Of a stretch of 64,000 bases of DNA, positions 30,447 to 46,898 are shown piece after piece (position 1 is the first letter of the stretch; the number at the start of each line of letters is the position of its first letter). The notes under the pieces were generated by a model. The model saw only the letters and a program-made list of their open reading frames with translations. It was not told the origin of the DNA and made no database searches. The position numbers were made by a program, and so were the translations under genes. The stretch comes from Bordetella genomosp. 7 (GTDB lineage Bacteria; Pseudomonadota; Gammaproteobacteria; Burkholderiales; Burkholderiaceae_B), in assembly GCF_002261265.1 (NCBI RefSeq), contig NZ_NEVK01000003.1, positions 558,001 to 622,000 on the forward strand, given 5' to 3'.

Positions 30447-30707
30447 ATGAGCAGCCTTACCGAACTCGACCGGACACGCCTGCGCTGGCGGGCGCGCCGG
30501 GGCCTGCTCGAAAACGACCTGATCATTACCCGGTACCTGGACGCATACGAAACGCAGCTTACCGATGACGACGTCAAAGCGCTGACACAGTTGTTCGAGC
30601 TGGGCGACAACGACCTGCTCGACCTGCTGTTGGCGCGCAAGGAGCCCGAAGGGCAGCTTGATACGCCGCGGATACACGCCATCATCGGGCAAATGCGTGC
30701 ACTCTGA
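30447..30707 (+). CDS. sdhE: Succinate dehydrogenase assembly factor SdhE
   Basis: 86 residues, the usual size. SdhE promotes covalent attachment of FAD to SdhA. The diagnostic RGxxE motif is present as [18 protein letters not shown], followed by the [18 protein letters not shown] region of this helical family. Its position between sdhB and gltA is the classical one in betaproteobacteria. The frame is open far upstream, but ATG 30447 follows sdhB and matches the family start. Confidence 0.93.
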   Translation: MSSLTELDRTRLRWRARRGLLENDLIITRYLDAYETQLTDDDVKALTQLFELGDNDLLDLLLARKEPEGQLDTPRIHAIIGQMRAL

Positions 30708-30727
30708 TTATTTTTGAGGAAACAGCG

Positions 30728-32038
30728 ATGAACCTGTCTGACAAGAAAGCAACACTATCGTTCTCCGACGGCTCTGCGTCGATCGAGTTCCCGGTCTACA
30801 AGGGCACGATCGGCCCGGACGTCATCGACATCCGCAAGCTCTACGGTCAGACGGGTATGTTCACGTTCGACCCCGGGTTCATGTCGACGGCGGCCTGCGA
30901 GTCGGCCATCACCTATATCGACGGCGACAAGGGCGAACTGCTGTACCGCGGCTACCCCATCGAACAGTTGGCGGTGAACTGCGACTTCCTCGACATCTGC
31001 TACCTGATCCTGAACGGCGAACTGCCCAACGGCGGCCAGAAAGCCGATTTCGACTCGCAGGTCACGCACCACACGATGGTGAACGAGCAGCTGCACTTTT
31101 TCCTGCGCGGCTTTCGCCGCGACGCGCACCCCATGGCCGTCCTGACCGGCCTGGTGGGCGCGCTGTCGGCCTTCTACCACGACTCCACCGACATCACCAA
31201 TCCGCAGCATCGGCACATTTCGGCCATTCGTCTCATCGCCAAGATGCCGACGCTGGTGGCCATGGCGTACAAGTATTCGCAAGGCCAGCCTTTCATCTAC
31301 CCGCAGAACGACTTGTCGTACACCGGCAATTTCCTGCGCATGATGTTCGCCACGCCGTGCGAAGAGTACAAGGTCAATGAAGTGGTCGAGCGCGCGCTCG
31401 ATCGCATCTTCATCCTGCACGCCGACCACGAACAGAACGCCTCGACCTCCACCGTGCGCCTGTGCGGCTCGTCGGGCACCAACCCCTTCGCCGCCATTTC
31501 GGCCGGCGTGGCCTGCCTGTGGGGCCCTGCCCACGGCGGCGCCAACGAAGCGTGCCTGCAAATGCTCGAAGAGCTGCAGGCCAACGGCGGCGTGGCCAAG
31601 GTCGGCGAGTTCATGGAAAAGGTCAAGGACAAGAACTCGGGCGTGCGCCTGATGGGCTTTGGCCATCGCGTCTACAAGAACTACGATCCGCGCGCCAAGC
31701 TGATGCAGGAAACCTGCAAAGAAGTACTGCAGTCGCTGGGCCTGGAAAACGACCCGCTCTTCAAGCTGGCCATGGAGCTCGAACGCATCGCCCTGGAAGA
31801 CGACTACTTCGTGCAGCGCAAGCTGTACCCCAACGTAGACTTCTATTCGGGCATCGTGCAGCGCGCCATCGGCATTCCCACCTCGCTGTTCACCGCGATT
31901 TTCGCGTTGGCCCGCACGGTGGGCTGGATCGCCCAGTGGAACGAAATGCTGTCCGATCCGGACTACAAGATCGGTCGCCCGCGCCAGCTGTTCAGCGGCG
32001 CTGCGCCGCGCGACGTGCCGGCCATGGACAAGCGCTGA
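30728..32038 (+). CDS. gltA: Citrate synthase (type II)
   Basis: 436 residues, the length of the hexameric, NADH-sensitive Gram-negative type. Catalytic residues: His in [12 protein letters not shown], His in [16 protein letters not shown] and Asp in [11 protein letters not shown]. The N-terminal ~60-residue beta domain absent from PrpC is present. It condenses acetyl-CoA with oxaloacetate. It lies 20 bp after sdhE with GAGGAAACAGCG as leader and is the last gene of sdhCDAB-sdhE-gltA, closed by a terminator. Confidence 0.98.
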   Translation: MNLSDKKATLSFSDGSASIEFPVYKGTIGPDVIDIRKLYGQTGMFTFDPGFMSTAACESAITYIDGDKGELLYRGYPIEQLAVNCDFLDICYLILNGELPNGGQKADFDSQVTHHTMVNEQLHFFLRGFRRDAHPMAVLTGLVGALSAFYHDSTDITNPQHRHISAIRLIAKMPTLVAMAYKYSQGQPFIYPQNDLSYTGNFLRMMFATPCEEYKVNEVVERALDRIFILHADHEQNASTSTVRLCGSSGTNPFAAISAGVACLWGPAHGGANEACLQMLEELQANGGVAKVGEFMEKVKDKNSGVRLMGFGHRVYKNYDPRAKLMQETCKEVLQSLGLENDPLFKLAMELERIALEDDYFVQRKLYPNVDFYSGIVQRAIGIPTSLFTAIFALARTVGWIAQWNEMLSDPDYKIGRPRQLFSGAAPRDVPAMDKR

Positions 32039-32064
32039 TCCTCCCGGATACACGCCCCATCAAT

Positions 32065-32095
32065 AAAAAACGCCCGCAAGGGCGTTTTTTATTTG
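32065..32095 (+). terminator. Terminator of the sdh-gltA operon
   Basis: Stem CGCCC / GGGCG (loop GCAA) extended by A6/T6, followed by TTTATTT. It is symmetric, so it probably also stops the convergent DUF2214 gene. Confidence 0.9.
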
Positions 32096-32139
32096 CGGCC
32101 GATATCGGATGATTTCGGCCGCGGGCGCCAAGCCGATGG

Positions 32140-32592
32140 CTACATGCCGATGCCGCGGGCCATCAGCACGGCGAACAGCGGCAACAGGACGAACAGATGT
32201 GTTTCCAGCATGACCCATCGACGGGCCTTCTTGATGTCGAGGTCGGAGGGGGTGTAGCCGGGTTGCTGTCGTTCCTGCTTGCGCCAGCGCAAGAACGCCA
32301 GGGTCGGCGGGATCGAGCACAGCCCGATCACCACGAAGAGCGTGATCTTGGCGTGGAACCACGGATTGCTCATGTAGAAGGCGGCGCCCTTGGGGCCTGC
32401 CATCAGGCGCAACAGGCCGGTGACCAGCACCGCCAGCGCGGATACCAGGTACCAGCGATCGTACAGCGCGAGGCGACGTATCGTGTCGGGGGCCAACCCG
32501 GGGCGCAGCAGCACCGCCTGGGCGGACATGATGACGATAAGCACGAAAATCGCCAGGTAGTGTATCCAGGCGAGTAAAGCGTCTTGCAACAT
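32140..32592 (-). CDS. DUF2214 family membrane protein
   Basis: 150 residues with four hydrophobic segments and the DUF2214 pattern LLAWIHYLAIFVLIVIMSAQAVLLRP, DRWYLVSALAVLVTGLLRL and NPWFHAKITLFVVIGL. The conserved histidines in the first and third helices (His11 and FHAK) resemble the CopD/HemJ architecture, hinting at heme or metal binding, but function is unknown. It stands alone between the gltA terminator and maeB. Confidence 0.8.
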   Translation of the reverse strand: MLQDALLAWIHYLAIFVLIVIMSAQAVLLRPGLAPDTIRRLALYDRWYLVSALAVLVTGLLRLMAGPKGAAFYMSNPWFHAKITLFVVIGLCSIPPTLAFLRWRKQERQQPGYTPSDLDIKKARRWVMLETHLFVLLPLFAVLMARGIGM

Positions 32593-32664
32593 GACGGCTC
32601 CGGTGGAAAAGGCTAGTGGCTTTTTAACATTGCGCGGGCGGCATGCCTACCGCTGCCCGTCATG

Positions 32665-32695
32665 AAAAAACAGGGAGCCCGTCCCGGGCTCCCTG
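32665..32695 (-). terminator. Terminator of maeB
   Basis: Stem CAGGGAGCCC / GGGCTCCCTG (5-nt loop), followed on the minus strand by TTTTTT. It lies 27 bp past the maeB stop. Confidence 0.92.
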
Positions 32696-32721
32696 TGTAT
32701 TGCGAGGCGCGCCGCGCCGGG

Positions 32722-35010
<2,289 letters not shown>

Positions 35011-35034
35011 GCTGAGGTAGGCCTTTGCGGCAAC

Positions 35035-35066
35035 AAGAAAACAAGGCGGGCGGAGGCGCCCGCCTT
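35035..35066 (-). terminator. Terminator between aceE-like gene and maeB
   Basis: Perfect 10-bp stem AAGGCGGGCG / CGCCCGCCTT (loop GAGG, 35043-35066). Read on the minus strand it is followed by GTTTTCTTGTT. It lies ~90 bp past the aceE-like stop and just upstream of maeB. Confidence 0.75.
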
Positions 35067-35154
35067 CAAAAAATGCAAGGCATCTATTTCAACAGAAAGC
35101 GGCCCCGCATTTTGCTGCAACGCAGCGTAATCCGGCGCCGTGGCGGGAGTCGCG

Positions 35155-37818
<2,664 letters not shown>

Positions 37819-37873
37819 GGCGGTCGGAATCTCCTGTGGAGGGTCATCCTATCGCGTTCGCCGTGACATAAGT

Positions 37874-37930
37874 ATTCGAAAATGTGAGGCCAGGCCGGGC
37901 TGTCCGGCATAATATTCGGCAAATAATTCG
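37874..37930. promoter_or_regulatory. AT-rich Lrp / AceE-type divergent control region
   Basis: ATTCG occurs three times (37874-37878, 37914-37918, 37926-37930) at spacings of 40 and 12 bp, roughly helical-turn multiples, in the short AT-rich gap between the divergent genes. CATAAT at 37908-37913 could be a -10 for the Lrp gene. Plausible Lrp-type sites; weak evidence. Confidence 0.35.
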
Positions 37931-37944
37931 ATTCACAGTCAAAA

Positions 37945-38412
37945 ATGCCCAACAAACTGGATCAGACCGACCGCCGCATCCTGGCGATCCTGCAAACCGA
38001 TTCCAGCCTGACCAATGTCGAGCTGGCCCGCCGGGTGCACCTGTCGCCGTCTCCGTGCCTGGCGCGCGTGAAGGCGCTGGAGGCGGCCGGCGTCATCCGC
38101 GGCTACGTGGCCCTGGCCGATCCGCTGCAACTGGGCCTGAGCCTGAACGTGTTCATCCAGGTCAGCCTGGAAAAGCAGGTCGAGACCGAGCTCGAGCGTT
38201 TCCAGAATGCCATGGCCGAATGCCCGGAAGTCATGGAGTGCTACCTGATGACCGGCGATTCCGATTACCTGTTGCGCGTGGTGGTGCCGGACATGCAGGG
38301 GCTGGAGCGTTTCGTGGTGAATCGCCTGTCGCGCATTCCGGGCGTGCGCAACATCCGATCCGGCTTCGCGCTGAAGCAGGTCAAATATCAGACCGCGCTG
38401 CCGTTGGGCTAG
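37945..38412 (+). CDS. Lrp/AsnC family transcriptional regulator
   Basis: 155 residues. N-terminal helix-turn-helix (about 1-60: [47 protein letters not shown]) and C-terminal RAM ligand-binding domain (about 70-150). Family members sense amino acids and usually regulate the gene divergent from them, here the solitary AceE-type E1. The overall plan fits the MdeR/BkdR subgroup, which respond to methionine or branched-chain amino acids; this subgroup assignment is an inference from context. Confidence 0.92.
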   Translation: MPNKLDQTDRRILAILQTDSSLTNVELARRVHLSPSPCLARVKALEAAGVIRGYVALADPLQLGLSLNVFIQVSLEKQVETELERFQNAMAECPEVMECYLMTGDSDYLLRVVVPDMQGLERFVVNRLSRIPGVRNIRSGFALKQVKYQTALPLG

Positions 38413-38476
38413 CGCAGGCCGGCAGGGCGCAGGGGCGTAGAATCGTCGGGTCGTCCACATAGAGGCTGCCCGACCC

Positions 38477-40561
38477 ATGTCCGCTTTCGACCGAGTTCCC
38501 GATTCGATCACGTTGCCCGAACTGACCGTACGCGGCGTGATCATCGGCGCGCTGATTACCGTCGTATTTACTGCATCGAACGTGTTCCTGGGGCTGAAAG
38601 TGGGCCTGACCTTCTCGTCGGCCATTCCGGCGGCGGTCATCTCCATGTCGGTGCTGCGGCTGTTCAACAACGCCAACATCCTGGAAAACAACATGGTGCA
38701 GACGCAGGCCTCGGCCGCGGGCACCCTGTCGGCGATCATCTTCATCCTGCCGGCGCTGGTCATGATGGGCCACTGGCAGGGTTTTCCTTTCTGGCAGACC
38801 CTGGGCATCTGCGCGGCAGGCGGCATGCTGGGGGTGATGTTCACGATTCCGCTGCGCCACATCATGGTCGTGCAAAGCGACCTGCCTTACCCCGAGGGCG
38901 TGGCCGCCGCCGAAATCCTGCGAGTGGGCAGCAGCGGCGCGCCCGCGCAGGCGGACGCGAGCGCCGATGCCGGCCGGCCCGCTGCCGAAAAACCGGCCGC
39001 GGCCCCTACCGGCATGGCCGACATCCTCAGCGGCGCCGGGGTGGCGGCGGCCGTCAGTTTCGCCGTCAACGGCCTGCGCGTGCTGGGCGACAGCGTCAGC
39101 ATGTGGCCCACGTTGGGGGCGGCGGTGTTTCGCCTGCCCATGGGCTTTTCGCTGGCGCTGATGGGCGCAGGCTATCTCATCGGCATTGTCGCCGGCCTGG
39201 CCATGCTGACCGGGCTGGTGATCGCCTGGGGCATTGCGGTGCCGGTGCTGACGGCGACGGGCACGATGGCCGCCGGGCAGTCCGTGGCCGACTACGCCAC
39301 CGGAATCTGGAGTTCGCAGGTGCGCTTCATCGGCGCAGGGGTGATCGGCGTGGGCGCCATCTGGACGCTTGCCACGCTGTTTGTCCCGATGATGCGCGGC
39401 ATCCGCACGTCGTTCGCGGCGTTCACGGCGGCGGGGCGGCTGGCCCAGGCCGATGCGCCCCGCACGCAGCAAGACCTGCCGGCCCGCTGGATATCGCTGG
39501 TGACGCTGGTGCTGGTGGCCATTCTGGTGGCAACGTTCATGGCATTCCTCAGGCCCACGCCGGCGGCCCAGGGCCACGTGGGCATGCTGGTGGCGTATTC
39601 CGTGGCGTTCGCCTTCATTTTCGGCTTTCTGGTGGCGGCGGCATGCGGCTACATGGCCGGGCTGGTGGGCTCGTCCACCAGCCCGATCTCGGGCGTGGGC
39701 ATCGTGGCCATCGTGCTGGTGTCGCTGCTGATGCTGGCGCTCGAAAGCGCCAACGGCATCCTGGCCACGCCCGACGGCACCCGCATGGCCATCGGCCTGG
39801 CCATTTTCACGACCTCGGCCGTCGTGGCGGTGGCCTCCATCTCCAATGACAACCTGCAGGACCTGAAAACCGGCTGGCTGGTCGGCGCCACCCCCTGGCG
39901 CCAGCAGGTGGCGCTGCTGATCGGCTGCGTGGTGGGCGCGGCGGTCATTTCGCCTGTACTGGAACTGCTCTACAACGCCTATGGCTTTGCCGGCGCGCTG
40001 CCGCGCCCGGGCATGGACCCCGACGCGGCCCTGTCGGCCCCGCAGGCCACGCTGATGCTGGCGATCGCCCAGGGCATCTTCACCCACCAGCTGAACTGGC
40101 TGATGATCCTGATCGGCATGGCCACGGGGGTGGGGCTCATCCTGGTAGACCAGGTGCTGCGGCGCACCTGCAAGGTGGCGCGCATGCCCGTGCTGGCGGT
40201 GGGCATCGGCATCTACCTGCCGCCCACGGTAAGCGCCCCGCTGGTGGTGGGGGCGGTGCTGGCGTGGTGCATCCAGCGCGCCGTGCAGGCCCGGGCTCGC
40301 CGCACGGGCCTGCCCTACGAAGCCTGCGCCGAGCCGGTCAACCGGCGCGGTACCCTGCTGGCCTCGGGCCTGATCGTGGGCGAAAGCCTGGTTGGCGTGC
40401 TGATGGCGGCCATCATCGGCGCGACGGGCGAAGAAGCGCCCCTGGCCATCGCGGGTCCGGGCTTTGCCACCGCGGCCTCGTGGCTGGGGCTGGCGGTGTT
40501 TGCGCTGGCGGCTGGGCTGTTTTACCGGCGCGCGCTGGCCGCCCGGCCGGCGCGCCCCTGA
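38477..40561 (+). CDS. OPT family oligopeptide transporter
   Basis: 694 residues with about 14-16 hydrophobic segments. OPT landmarks: PELTVRGVIIGALITVVFTASNVFLGLKVGLTFSSAIPAAVIS at the start, NNILENNMVQT-type loop (NNANILENNMVQTQASAAG), SDLPYPEGVAAAEILRVG, and GSSTSPISGVGI. A Pro/Ala-rich cytoplasmic loop (about 155-178) follows the EIL segment. The family imports oligopeptides or metal-chelates by proton symport; substrate unknown. It lies 64 bp after the Lrp gene in the same direction, so the two may form an operon. Confidence 0.9.
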   Translation: MSAFDRVPDSITLPELTVRGVIIGALITVVFTASNVFLGLKVGLTFSSAIPAAVISMSVLRLFNNANILENNMVQTQASAAGTLSAIIFILPALVMMGHWQGFPFWQTLGICAAGGMLGVMFTIPLRHIMVVQSDLPYPEGVAAAEILRVGSSGAPAQADASADAGRPAAEKPAAAPTGMADILSGAGVAAAVSFAVNGLRVLGDSVSMWPTLGAAVFRLPMGFSLALMGAGYLIGIVAGLAMLTGLVIAWGIAVPVLTATGTMAAGQSVADYATGIWSSQVRFIGAGVIGVGAIWTLATLFVPMMRGIRTSFAAFTAAGRLAQADAPRTQQDLPARWISLVTLVLVAILVATFMAFLRPTPAAQGHVGMLVAYSVAFAFIFGFLVAAACGYMAGLVGSSTSPISGVGIVAIVLVSLLMLALESANGILATPDGTRMAIGLAIFTTSAVVAVASISNDNLQDLKTGWLVGATPWRQQVALLIGCVVGAAVISPVLELLYNAYGFAGALPRPGMDPDAALSAPQATLMLAIAQGIFTHQLNWLMILIGMATGVGLILVDQVLRRTCKVARMPVLAVGIGIYLPPTVSAPLVVGAVLAWCIQRAVQARARRTGLPYEACAEPVNRRGTLLASGLIVGESLVGVLMAAIIGATGEEAPLAIAGPGFATAASWLGLAVFALAAGLFYRRALAARPARP

Positions 40562-40881
40562 GCCCGCAGCGCGCGGGGCCGGCGTCGTTTTCGCGTCACA
40601 GCCGGCCGCGCGCCGATCGCGTTCAATGCCGACCGATGCCGGCATCATCGCGGATGTTGCGACGGGCCATGCTGCACCGGAATGCCGGCATGCCGCACGG
40701 TAGGGCTCTTGCGGCTGCGCGACAAGACGCCGCAATACGTAAGGGTTATACTTTTGATCCATACGGCTTTCAAGGCTCGTACGCGCCTTCTGCCCCTGCT
40801 ATCCGCCTAACGGGAAGCCCGTGTCGCGGAAGGTTTTCCTGCATCGCATCGAGTGAAGCACTCGTCAAGGTGAAGCAATAC
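40562..40881. other. 320-bp gap upstream of sucA
   Basis: No gene. The frame of sucA is open through much of it, but without family similarity. TATACT at 40747-40752 could be a -10 for the sucA-sucB-lpdA operon, without a convincing -35, leaving a ~125-nt leader. AAGGTGAAG 8 bp before ATG 40882 serves as the ribosome binding site. No terminator for the OPT gene is evident. Confidence 0.4.
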
Positions 40882-43752
40882 ATGTCTTCCGAAATAGAAT
40901 CCCTTTCCACTTCTTATCTATTCGGCGGTAACGCTCCGTACGTCGAAGAACTGTACGAGGCTTATCTCGACAACCCCGGCTCGGTGCCCGAAAACTGGCG
41001 CGAGTACTTCGACCAGCTGCAGCATGCGCCGGCTTCTGACGGTTCGGAATCCACCCGCGACCAGGCGCACGCGCCCATCGTCGAATCGTTCGCGCTGCGC
41101 GCGCGCACCAATGGTTTCGTGCAGCAGGCCGCGCAAACCGACCTGTCGATGGCCAGCAAGCAGGTGTCGGTGCAGTCGCTCATCGCCGCGTACCGTTCGC
41201 TGGGTTCGCGCTGGGCCGAACTGGACCCCCTCAAGCGCCACGAGCGCCCCGGCATCCCCGAGCTCGATCCCGCGTTCTACGGCCTGAGCGAAGCCGACCT
41301 CGACCAGACCTACTCGGCCACCAACACTTACTTCACGACCGCCAGCACCATGACGCTGCGCGATATCCTGAAGGCCTTGCGCGACACCTACTGCCGCAGC
41401 ATCGGCGCCGAGTTCATGCATATTTCCGATCCGGCCGCCAAGCGCTGGATCCAGGAACGCCTTGAAACCACGCTGGGCGCGGCTACCTTCACCGCCGACG
41501 AAAAGCGCCACATCCTGCAGCAGCTGACCGAGGCCGAAGGCCTCGAGCGCTACCTGCACACCAAGTATGTCGGCCAGAAGCGTTTCTCGCTCGAAGGCGG
41601 CGAAAGCTTCATCGCCGCAATGGACGAAGTGGTGAACCATGCCGGCGAAGCCGGCGTGCAGGAAATCGTGGTGGGCATGGCGCACCGCGGCCGCCTGAAC
41701 ATGCTCGTGAACATCATGGGCAAGATGCCCGGCGATCTGTTCGCCGAGTTCGAGGGCAAGCATGCCGAAGGCCTGACCGACGGCGACGTGAAATACCACA
41801 ACGGCTTCTCCAGCGACATCTCTACGCGCGGCGGCCCCGTTCACCTGTCGCTGGCGTTCAACCCGTCGCACCTGGAAATCGTCAACCCCGTGGTCGAAGG
41901 CAGCGTGCGCGCGCGCCAGGAACGCCGCGGCGACCACAAGGGCAAGCAGGTATTGCCCGTGCTGGTGCACGGCGACGCGGCCTTCGCCGGGCAGGGCGTG
42001 GTCATGGAAACGCTGAACCTGGCCCAGACGCGCGGCTACGGCACGGGCGGCACCGTCCATATCGTCATCAACAACCAGATCGGTTTCACGACGTCCGACC
42101 CGCGCGACTCGCGTTCGACGCTGTATTGCACCGACGTGGTCAAGATGATCGAAGCGCCGGTGTTCCACGTCAACGGCGACGACCCGGAGGCGGTGGTGTT
42201 CGCCACCAAGCTGGCGCTCGACTACCGCCTGGAGTTCGGCCGCGACATCGTCCTGGACATCGTCTGCTTCCGCAAGCTGGGCCACAACGAGCAAGACACC
42301 CCGTCGCTTACCCAGCCGTTGATGTACAAGCGCATCGGCCACCATCCCGGCACCCGCAAGCTGTACGCCGACAAGCTCACCGCCCAGGGCGTGCTGGCCG
42401 AAGGCGAGTCCGACCAGATGGTCAAGGACTACCGCCAGCTCATGGAAGACGGCCAGCGCACCATCGAGCCGGTGCTGACCGACTACAAGAGCAAGTACGC
42501 CATCGACTGGTCGCCCTTCCTGGGCGCCAAATGGACCGACCAGGCCGACACCGCGGTGCCGCTGGCCGAGCTCAAGCGCATCGGCGAGCGCATCACCACC
42601 GTGCCCGAAGGCTTTACGGTGCACCCGCTGGTCAACAAACTGCTGAACGACCGCCGCAACATGGCCAAGGGCGAGATGAATCTCGACTGGGGCATGGGCG
42701 AACACCTGGCCTTCGCCACCCTGGTGGCCTCGGGCTACGCCGTGCGCATCACCGGCCAGGATTCCGGCCGCGGCACGTTCACGCACCGCCATGCGGTGCT
42801 GCACGACCAGAATCGCGAGCGCTGGGACGACGGCACGTACATCCCGCTGCAGAACGTGACCGACGGCCAGGCCCCGTTCACCGTGATCGACTCGGTGCTT
42901 TCCGAAGAAGCCGTGCTGGGCTTCGAGTACGGCTATTCCAGCGCGGAACCCAACACGCTGACCATCTGGGAAGCGCAGTTCGGCGACTTCGTCAACGGCG
43001 CGCAGGTGGTCATCGACCAGTTCATCACGTCCGGCGAAGCCAAGTGGGGCCGTCAGTCGGGCCTGACCCTCATGCTGCCGCACGGCTATGAAGGCCAGGG
43101 CCCCGAACACTCGTCGGGCCGCATCGAGCGCTTCCTGCAGCTGTGCGCCGACAACAACATCCAGGTGGTGCAGCCGACCACTGCATCGCAGATCTTCCAC
43201 CTGCTGCGCCGCCAGATGATCCGGCCGTTCCGCAAGCCGCTGGTCATCTTCACGCCCAAATCGCTGCTGCGCAACAAGGACGCGGGTTCGCCCCTGACCG
43301 AACTGGCCGGCGGCAGCTTCCGCACCGTCATCGGCGAGGTCGACGAGTCGATCGACCCGGCCAAGGTCAAGCGCGTGCTGGCCTGCTCGGGCAAGGTCTA
43401 CTACGACCTGGTCCACGCACGCCGCGAGCGCGAGGCCGATCACGTGGCCATCGTGCGCGTCGAACAGCTGTACCCGTTTGCCCACAAGTCGTTCCAGGCC
43501 GAGCTGAGCAAGTACGGCAAGGCTACCGAAGTCATCTGGGTGCAAGACGAACCGCAGAACCAAGGTCCGTGGTTCTATATCCAGCATCATCTGTACGAGA
43601 ACATGTCCGAAGGCCAGAAGCTCGGCTATGCCGGCCGGGCGGCGTCCGCTTCTCCCGCTGTGGGCTACCTGGCCAAGCACCAGGAGCAGCAGAAGGCCCT
43701 CATCGAGCAGGCGTTCGCGTCCAAGCACAAAGGCTTCGTACTGACCAAATAA
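40882..43752 (+). CDS. sucA: 2-oxoglutarate dehydrogenase E1 component
   Basis: 956 residues. It decarboxylates 2-oxoglutarate with ThDP and passes succinyl to SucB. N-terminal YLFGGNAPYVEELYEAYLDNPGSVPENWREYF is the E2-binding head; GMAHRGRLNMLVNIMGK, GDAAFAGQGVV, INNQIGFTTSDPRDSRST (ThDP/Mg region) and HGYEGQGPEHSSGRIERFLQLC are all intact. ATG 40882 starts at the family N-terminus MSSEIES. It heads sucA-sucB-lpdA; sucB follows after 42 bp. Confidence 0.98.
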   Translation: MSSEIESLSTSYLFGGNAPYVEELYEAYLDNPGSVPENWREYFDQLQHAPASDGSESTRDQAHAPIVESFALRARTNGFVQQAAQTDLSMASKQVSVQSLIAAYRSLGSRWAELDPLKRHERPGIPELDPAFYGLSEADLDQTYSATNTYFTTASTMTLRDILKALRDTYCRSIGAEFMHISDPAAKRWIQERLETTLGAATFTADEKRHILQQLTEAEGLERYLHTKYVGQKRFSLEGGESFIAAMDEVVNHAGEAGVQEIVVGMAHRGRLNMLVNIMGKMPGDLFAEFEGKHAEGLTDGDVKYHNGFSSDISTRGGPVHLSLAFNPSHLEIVNPVVEGSVRARQERRGDHKGKQVLPVLVHGDAAFAGQGVVMETLNLAQTRGYGTGGTVHIVINNQIGFTTSDPRDSRSTLYCTDVVKMIEAPVFHVNGDDPEAVVFATKLALDYRLEFGRDIVLDIVCFRKLGHNEQDTPSLTQPLMYKRIGHHPGTRKLYADKLTAQGVLAEGESDQMVKDYRQLMEDGQRTIEPVLTDYKSKYAIDWSPFLGAKWTDQADTAVPLAELKRIGERITTVPEGFTVHPLVNKLLNDRRNMAKGEMNLDWGMGEHLAFATLVASGYAVRITGQDSGRGTFTHRHAVLHDQNRERWDDGTYIPLQNVTDGQAPFTVIDSVLSEEAVLGFEYGYSSAEPNTLTIWEAQFGDFVNGAQVVIDQFITSGEAKWGRQSGLTLMLPHGYEGQGPEHSSGRIERFLQLCADNNIQVVQPTTASQIFHLLRRQMIRPFRKPLVIFTPKSLLRNKDAGSPLTELAGGSFRTVIGEVDESIDPAKVKRVLACSGKVYYDLVHARREREADHVAIVRVEQLYPFAHKSFQAELSKYGKATEVIWVQDEPQNQGPWFYIQHHLYENMSEGQKLGYAGRAASASPAVGYLAKHQEQQKALIEQAFASKHKGFVLTK

Positions 43753-43794
43753 GGTCGGCCGGCTTCGAACTCATCTTTACTGGAACCTATCACT

Positions 43795-45012
<1,218 letters not shown>

Positions 45013-45216
45013 TCCGGCACGGCTCAGGGCTAGGGGCAATGATTGCTACTGTCGCGGCGGGCCGGATCGCACCGGTCCGTACGCGGCAGGCCCCGCCGGC
45101 TTTCTTCCGCCTTTTCCCCTCTGCGTCCGGCCGCGCGTGCGGGCGCGACGCGCATGGGCCGGCGCGCCCCGACCAGCCACAAGCGTCTCTTCAATCCCCC
45201 AATTTCCGAGAACATC

Positions 45217-46644
45217 ATGTCCAAACAATTTGACGTCGTCGTCATCGGTGCCGGCCCCGGCGGTTATATCGCCGCCATTCGCGCCGCTCAACTCGGTATG
45301 TCCGTCGCTTGCATCGATGCCTGGCAAAACGGGCAGGGCGGGCCGGCTCCCGGCGGTACGTGCACCAACGTCGGTTGCATTCCGTCCAAGGCGCTGCTGC
45401 AGTCTTCCGAGCATTTCGAACAGGTCAATCATCACTTTGCCGACCACGGCATCGAGGTCAAGGGTGTGTCGCTGAAGCTCGATACGCTGATCGGCCGCAA
45501 GAACACGGTGGTCAAGCAGAACAACGACGGCATCCTGTATCTGTTCAAGAAAAACAAGGTCACCTTCTTCCATGGCAAGGGCGCCTTTGCCGGCAAGGCT
45601 GATGGCGGCTATGCCATCAAGGTGACGGGCACGGCCGAGGAAGACCTCGTCGCCAAGCACGTGGTGGTGGCCACCGGTTCCTCGCCGCGAGAGCTGCCGG
45701 GCCTGCCCTTCGACGAAAAAGTGGTGCTGTCCAACGATGGTGCGCTGAACATCGACGCCGTTCCCAAGAAGTTGGGCGTGATCGGCGCGGGCGTCATCGG
45801 CCTGGAAATGGGCAGCGTGTGGCGCCGCCTGGGCGCCGAGGTCACCATCCTGGAAGCCATGCCCGAGTTCCTGGCGGCGGCCGACCAGCAGGTGGCCAAG
45901 GAAGCGCTGAAGGCCTTCGCCAAGCAGGGCCTGGACATCCAAATGGGCGTCAAGCTCGGCGAAGTCAAGGCAACCGCCAAATCGGTCACGGTGCCCTATA
46001 CCGATGCCAAGGGCGGCGAACAGAAACTGGTGGTCGACAAGCTGATCGTCTCGATCGGGCGCGTGCCGTACACCGGCGGCCTGAACCCCGACGCGGTGGG
46101 CCTGAACCTGGACGAGCGCGGCTTCATCCAGGTAGACGACCATTGCAAGACCAACCTGCCCAACGTATGGGCGGTGGGCGACGTGGTGCGCGGCCCCATG
46201 CTGGCGCACAAGGCCGAAGAAGAAGGCGTGGCGGTGGCCGAGCGCATCGCGGGCCAGCATGGCCACGTCAACTTCGATACCGTGCCCTGGGTCATCTACA
46301 CGTCGCCCGAAATCGCCTGGGTGGGCAAGACCGAACAGCAGCTCAAGAAAGAAGGCCGCGAATACAAGGCCGGCAGCTTTCCGTTCATGGCCAACGGGCG
46401 CGCGCGCGCCCTGGGCGACACCACCGGCTTTGCCAAGGTGATCGCCGACGCCAAGACTGACGAAGTGCTGGGCGTGCATATCGTCGGCCCGATGGCGTCC
46501 GAGCTTATTTCCGAAGCCGTCACCATCATGGAATTCCGCGGCGCCGCCGAGGACATCGCCCGCATCTGCCACGCGCACCCGACCTTGTCCGAGGCCGTGA
46601 AAGAAGCGGCGCTGGCGGTCGACAAGCGCACGCTGAACTTCTAA
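45217..46644 (+). CDS. lpdA: Dihydrolipoyl dehydrogenase (E3)
   Basis: 475 residues. FAD-binding [17 protein letters not shown], the redox-active disulfide in [16 protein letters not shown] (Cys-x4-Cys), the NAD-binding [13 protein letters not shown] and the C-terminal dimer interface [13 protein letters not shown] with the catalytic His-Glu. Relative to the E. coli enzyme there is a short Gly/Pro-rich insertion ([14 protein letters not shown]) before the disulfide, typical of betaproteobacterial 2-oxoglutarate-linked E3. It reoxidises lipoate of SucB and possibly of another complex. A 204-bp gap without an evident gene separates it from sucB. Confidence 0.97.
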   Translation: MSKQFDVVVIGAGPGGYIAAIRAAQLGMSVACIDAWQNGQGGPAPGGTCTNVGCIPSKALLQSSEHFEQVNHHFADHGIEVKGVSLKLDTLIGRKNTVVKQNNDGILYLFKKNKVTFFHGKGAFAGKADGGYAIKVTGTAEEDLVAKHVVVATGSSPRELPGLPFDEKVVLSNDGALNIDAVPKKLGVIGAGVIGLEMGSVWRRLGAEVTILEAMPEFLAAADQQVAKEALKAFAKQGLDIQMGVKLGEVKATAKSVTVPYTDAKGGEQKLVVDKLIVSIGRVPYTGGLNPDAVGLNLDERGFIQVDDHCKTNLPNVWAVGDVVRGPMLAHKAEEEGVAVAERIAGQHGHVNFDTVPWVIYTSPEIAWVGKTEQQLKKEGREYKAGSFPFMANGRARALGDTTGFAKVIADAKTDEVLGVHIVGPMASELISEAVTIMEFRGAAEDIARICHAHPTLSEAVKEAALAVDKRTLNF

Positions 46645-46898
46645 GGCGTCGGGCGGCAGGCGCCAGGCGCCGTGCGACGCCGGCCCCAGGGCGGCGCCCG
46701 CGGCCCGCGCCGGCCCGCACCCGGGGCGGGCTCTACCCCGGGCGGGCCATACCCGGGGGGCCGCGCCGCCCGCAGCCGCGCTTCGGCGCATCCCGTTGCC
46801 ATGCCGGGTTTCATGCAGCGTGCATGACAGAACCCTTTCTTGTGTAGCGCCTGCAATCCGCGCGCCCCGGCGCCAATTTTTCAGCTGTGTGTTGCGAC

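Noticed and set aside
40918-43728. 936-residue open frame antisense to sucA
   Set aside because: It lies wholly opposite a highly conserved gene, has no recognisable domain, and is the expected by-product of GC-rich third codon positions.
45013-45216. Possible short gene between sucB and lpdA
   Set aside because: The lpdA frame is open through it and other frames give short Arg/Pro-rich peptides without a ribosome binding site or similarity.
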